Under the pieces are notes generated by a model. It made no database searches. It worked only from the letters and a program-made list of their open reading frames with translations, and was not told where the DNA came from. From contig CALBDV010000698.1 of the NCBI GenBank assembly GCA_937927565.1, forward strand, positions 1 to 6,480: a DNA stretch of 6,480 nt. Reading direction: 5' to 3'. This DNA is from an uncultured Holophagales bacterium (GTDB lineage Bacteria > Acidobacteriota > Thermoanaerobaculia > UBA5066). The translations under genes were made by a program, and so were the position numbers. Below are positions 5,139 through 6,480 of the stretch, one piece after another (positions within the stretch are counted from its first letter, which is position 1; the number at the start of each line of letters is the position of its first letter).

Positions 5139-6480
5139 ATGACGTACATGGCAGGCGAACAACAAAACGGCTGCCCTTGCCGACGGTTGACTCGGCGTGA
5201 ACGGTACCACCGTACTCCCCGCGCACCAGGCGTCGAACCAAGAACAACCCAAGGCCGGTCCCGCCGGTCTCGGGAGTGGTCGTGAAGTACTTCTCGAAAA
5301 GGCGCTCGAACACTTCGTTAGGGATGCCCGTTCCGTTGTCCTCAACCACCAGTTCGACGTTCACGATGTCACCTACCTCGACCGTCGAGGTCTGTACCGC
5401 GATACGCCCAGGGCGTCCGGCCCGTTCGACTGCCTTGATCGCATTGCTGAGCAGGTTGAAGACAATCTCTCGAATCTCGGACTCGTCGGCGTTGAGTGCG
5501 GGCAGCGGGTTGCCGTAGGCGGGCTGGAGTGCGATGCCATGGCGTTGAAGCTCGAGTCGAAAAAGGGACAGAACAGACTGAACAACATGGTTCAGGTTGA
5601 GCGTGCGACGAGCCGAGCCGACGATGTACGATTTGGCAGACTCGAGCGCCAATCGTAGTGTCTCAGAAAGCGCCGATATGTGCCGCTCCTGCTTTGGCCC
5701 AGACGACAGGCCTGCTATTGACTGCAACTCACCTTGCGCGGTCTGTAGCATCCCCTTCACTGCGTGAAGTCGGTCCTCATCTGAAAGCCTGAGCGTAACA
5801 GCTCGCGAGGCTGCGAATTGGAGTTCGCGTTGTCGCGAGACCTCCGATTCCGCCTGATTCAACTGCTTTATCAAGCGGGCGCTCGCGAGAAACGACGCCA
5901 GGAGAGATCCGAGGCTCTCGAGCGACGTGATGTCGGTAAAGGAATACGGGAAACCAGTGTAGACAGCGAGGGTGCCAAAGACCTCGGTACCGGCGACAAG
6001 GGGTAGGTACAGGCATGAGCGGAGATCGTGCTTCTTCGCCCAGTCGCAAACCTCGGGGTGTTCAGTGCACTCGGACAGCGAAGGTACTACTTCGCGCTGA
6101 CGAGTTGCCCGAGCACGCTCGGCGAACGGGTCGGGAGTCGGTGGGGTCTCAAAGGGCAGTTCGGCCGAATCCCGCTTGTCTGCACGAGCGAAGAACGTCG
6201 AGGCACCGTTCGCGCCGTCGCTGAACGAGAGTACGGCGGACTTGTACGAGGTGAGGTCCCCAACTAGAGAACGGAGGACCGCGTCGTAAAGCCCGACCTG
6301 GTTCTGCGCCTCGTACGAGCCGACGAGGGACCGGCTCAGCTTCGAGAGGAGGAGCAGCTCCATCCGCCGGCGCATGATGGACAGGGCGGTCGCAGCGCTG
6401 TTGGCGATGTTTAACAGTCGGCAGACGTCGGTCCATGAGAACCCTGGGGAGGACGCACCGTCCGCTGGTAACTTGTTGAT
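5137..6480 (-). CDS. GAF-domain sensor histidine kinase, 5' partial
   Basis: The frame is open to the window edge, so the ATG at 6375 is not the real start; 447 residues are visible (numbered from the edge). Residues 1-45 (GFSWTDVCRLL then NIANSAATALS) look like the end of a first GAF domain. Residues about 60-205 form a second GAF domain (RSCLYLPLVAGTEVFGTLAVY, then FTDITSLESLG). A helical linker leads to a dimerisation helix pair with the best phospho-acceptor candidate His239 in RLHAVKGML. The ATPase domain is complete: N box NLLSNAIKA (Asn342, Asn346), G1 VEDNGTGIP (Asp381), F box with EKYFTTTPE, G2 GGTGLGL (406-412), ending in VRLPCTS. No transmembrane segment is visible, so it is probably a cytoplasmic sensor, although the missing N-terminus could change that. 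The H box is odd: alanine follows His where Glu or Asp is usual. It is co-transcribed with the regulator that follows. Confidence 0.9.
   Translation of the reverse strand: MNKLPADGASSPGFSWTDVCRLLNIANSAATALSIMRRRMELLLLSKLSRSLVGSYEAQNQVGLYDAVLRSLVGDLTSYKSAVLSFSDGANGASTFFARADKRDSAELPFETPPTPDPFAERARATRQREVVPSLSECTEHPEVCDWAKKHDLRSCLYLPLVAGTEVFGTLAVYTGFPYSFTDITSLESLGSLLASFLASARLIKQLNQAESEVSRQRELQFAASRAVTLRLSDEDRLHAVKGMLQTAQGELQSIAGLSSGPKQERHISALSETLRLALESAKSYIVGSARRTLNLNHVVQSVLSLFRLELQRHGIALQPAYGNPLPALNADESEIREIVFNLLSNAIKAVERAGRPGRIAVQTSTVEVGDIVNVELVVEDNGTGIPNEVFERLFEKYFTTTPETGGTGLGLFLVRRLVRGEYGGTVHAESTVGKGSRFVVRLPCTS

Noticed and set aside
4294..5142. Long open frame on the + strand opposite the regulator and dehydrogenase starts
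   Set aside because: It is antisense to two genes with complete conserved motifs, and its product is arginine/serine/threonine-rich with no family features: a shadow of GC-rich coding DNA.

Overview
The window is GC-rich bacterial DNA with dense, overlapping genes and GC-ending codons. It holds two convergent gene blocks separated by a spacer of about 1.3 kb with no confident gene. Nothing in it names the organism. A GAF-containing sensor kinase next to a response regulator with no DNA-binding domain would suit a signalling-rich lineage such as Myxococcota or another soil or sediment phylum, but that is a guess. There are no rRNA, tRNA, CRISPR or transposase signals.

Left block (+ strand, 1-1370): an unrecognised gene whose 5' end lies outside the window overlaps by ATGA with a MOSC-domain protein. 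The MOSC protein carries a C-terminal extension of about 85 residues with some resemblance to the DNA-binding helix-turn-helix part of alkylguanine-DNA-alkyltransferases. The overlap and the lack of a Shine-Dalgarno before the second start suggest translational coupling.

Right block (- strand, from 6480 down to 2695): four tightly packed genes. In transcription order they are a GAF sensor histidine kinase (5' end outside the window), a receiver-domain response regulator with a C-terminal H-x3-C-x2-C tail, a mannitol-1-phosphate 5-dehydrogenase-family enzyme, and an HAD-IB phosphatase of the MtnX/SerB type. The kinase stop codon forms part of the regulator's Shine-Dalgarno. The regulator stops 3 nt before the dehydrogenase GTG start, and the dehydrogenase overlaps the phosphatase by ATGA. 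The simplest reading is one transcript coding for a signal-sensing pair and a two-step polyol route (sugar phosphate -> polyol phosphate -> free polyol, for example fructose-6-phosphate -> mannitol).

The spacer (1371-2694) has coding-like stretches on both strands but no recognisable family. One ORF there (- strand, 2438-1899) has a good Shine-Dalgarno. Its start codon sits in a 9-bp hairpin arm that competes with a second, mutually exclusive hairpin. This is either chance in GC-rich DNA or an RNA switch, and it is among the features most worth checking, together with the regulator tail and the kinase/regulator/polyol gene set.
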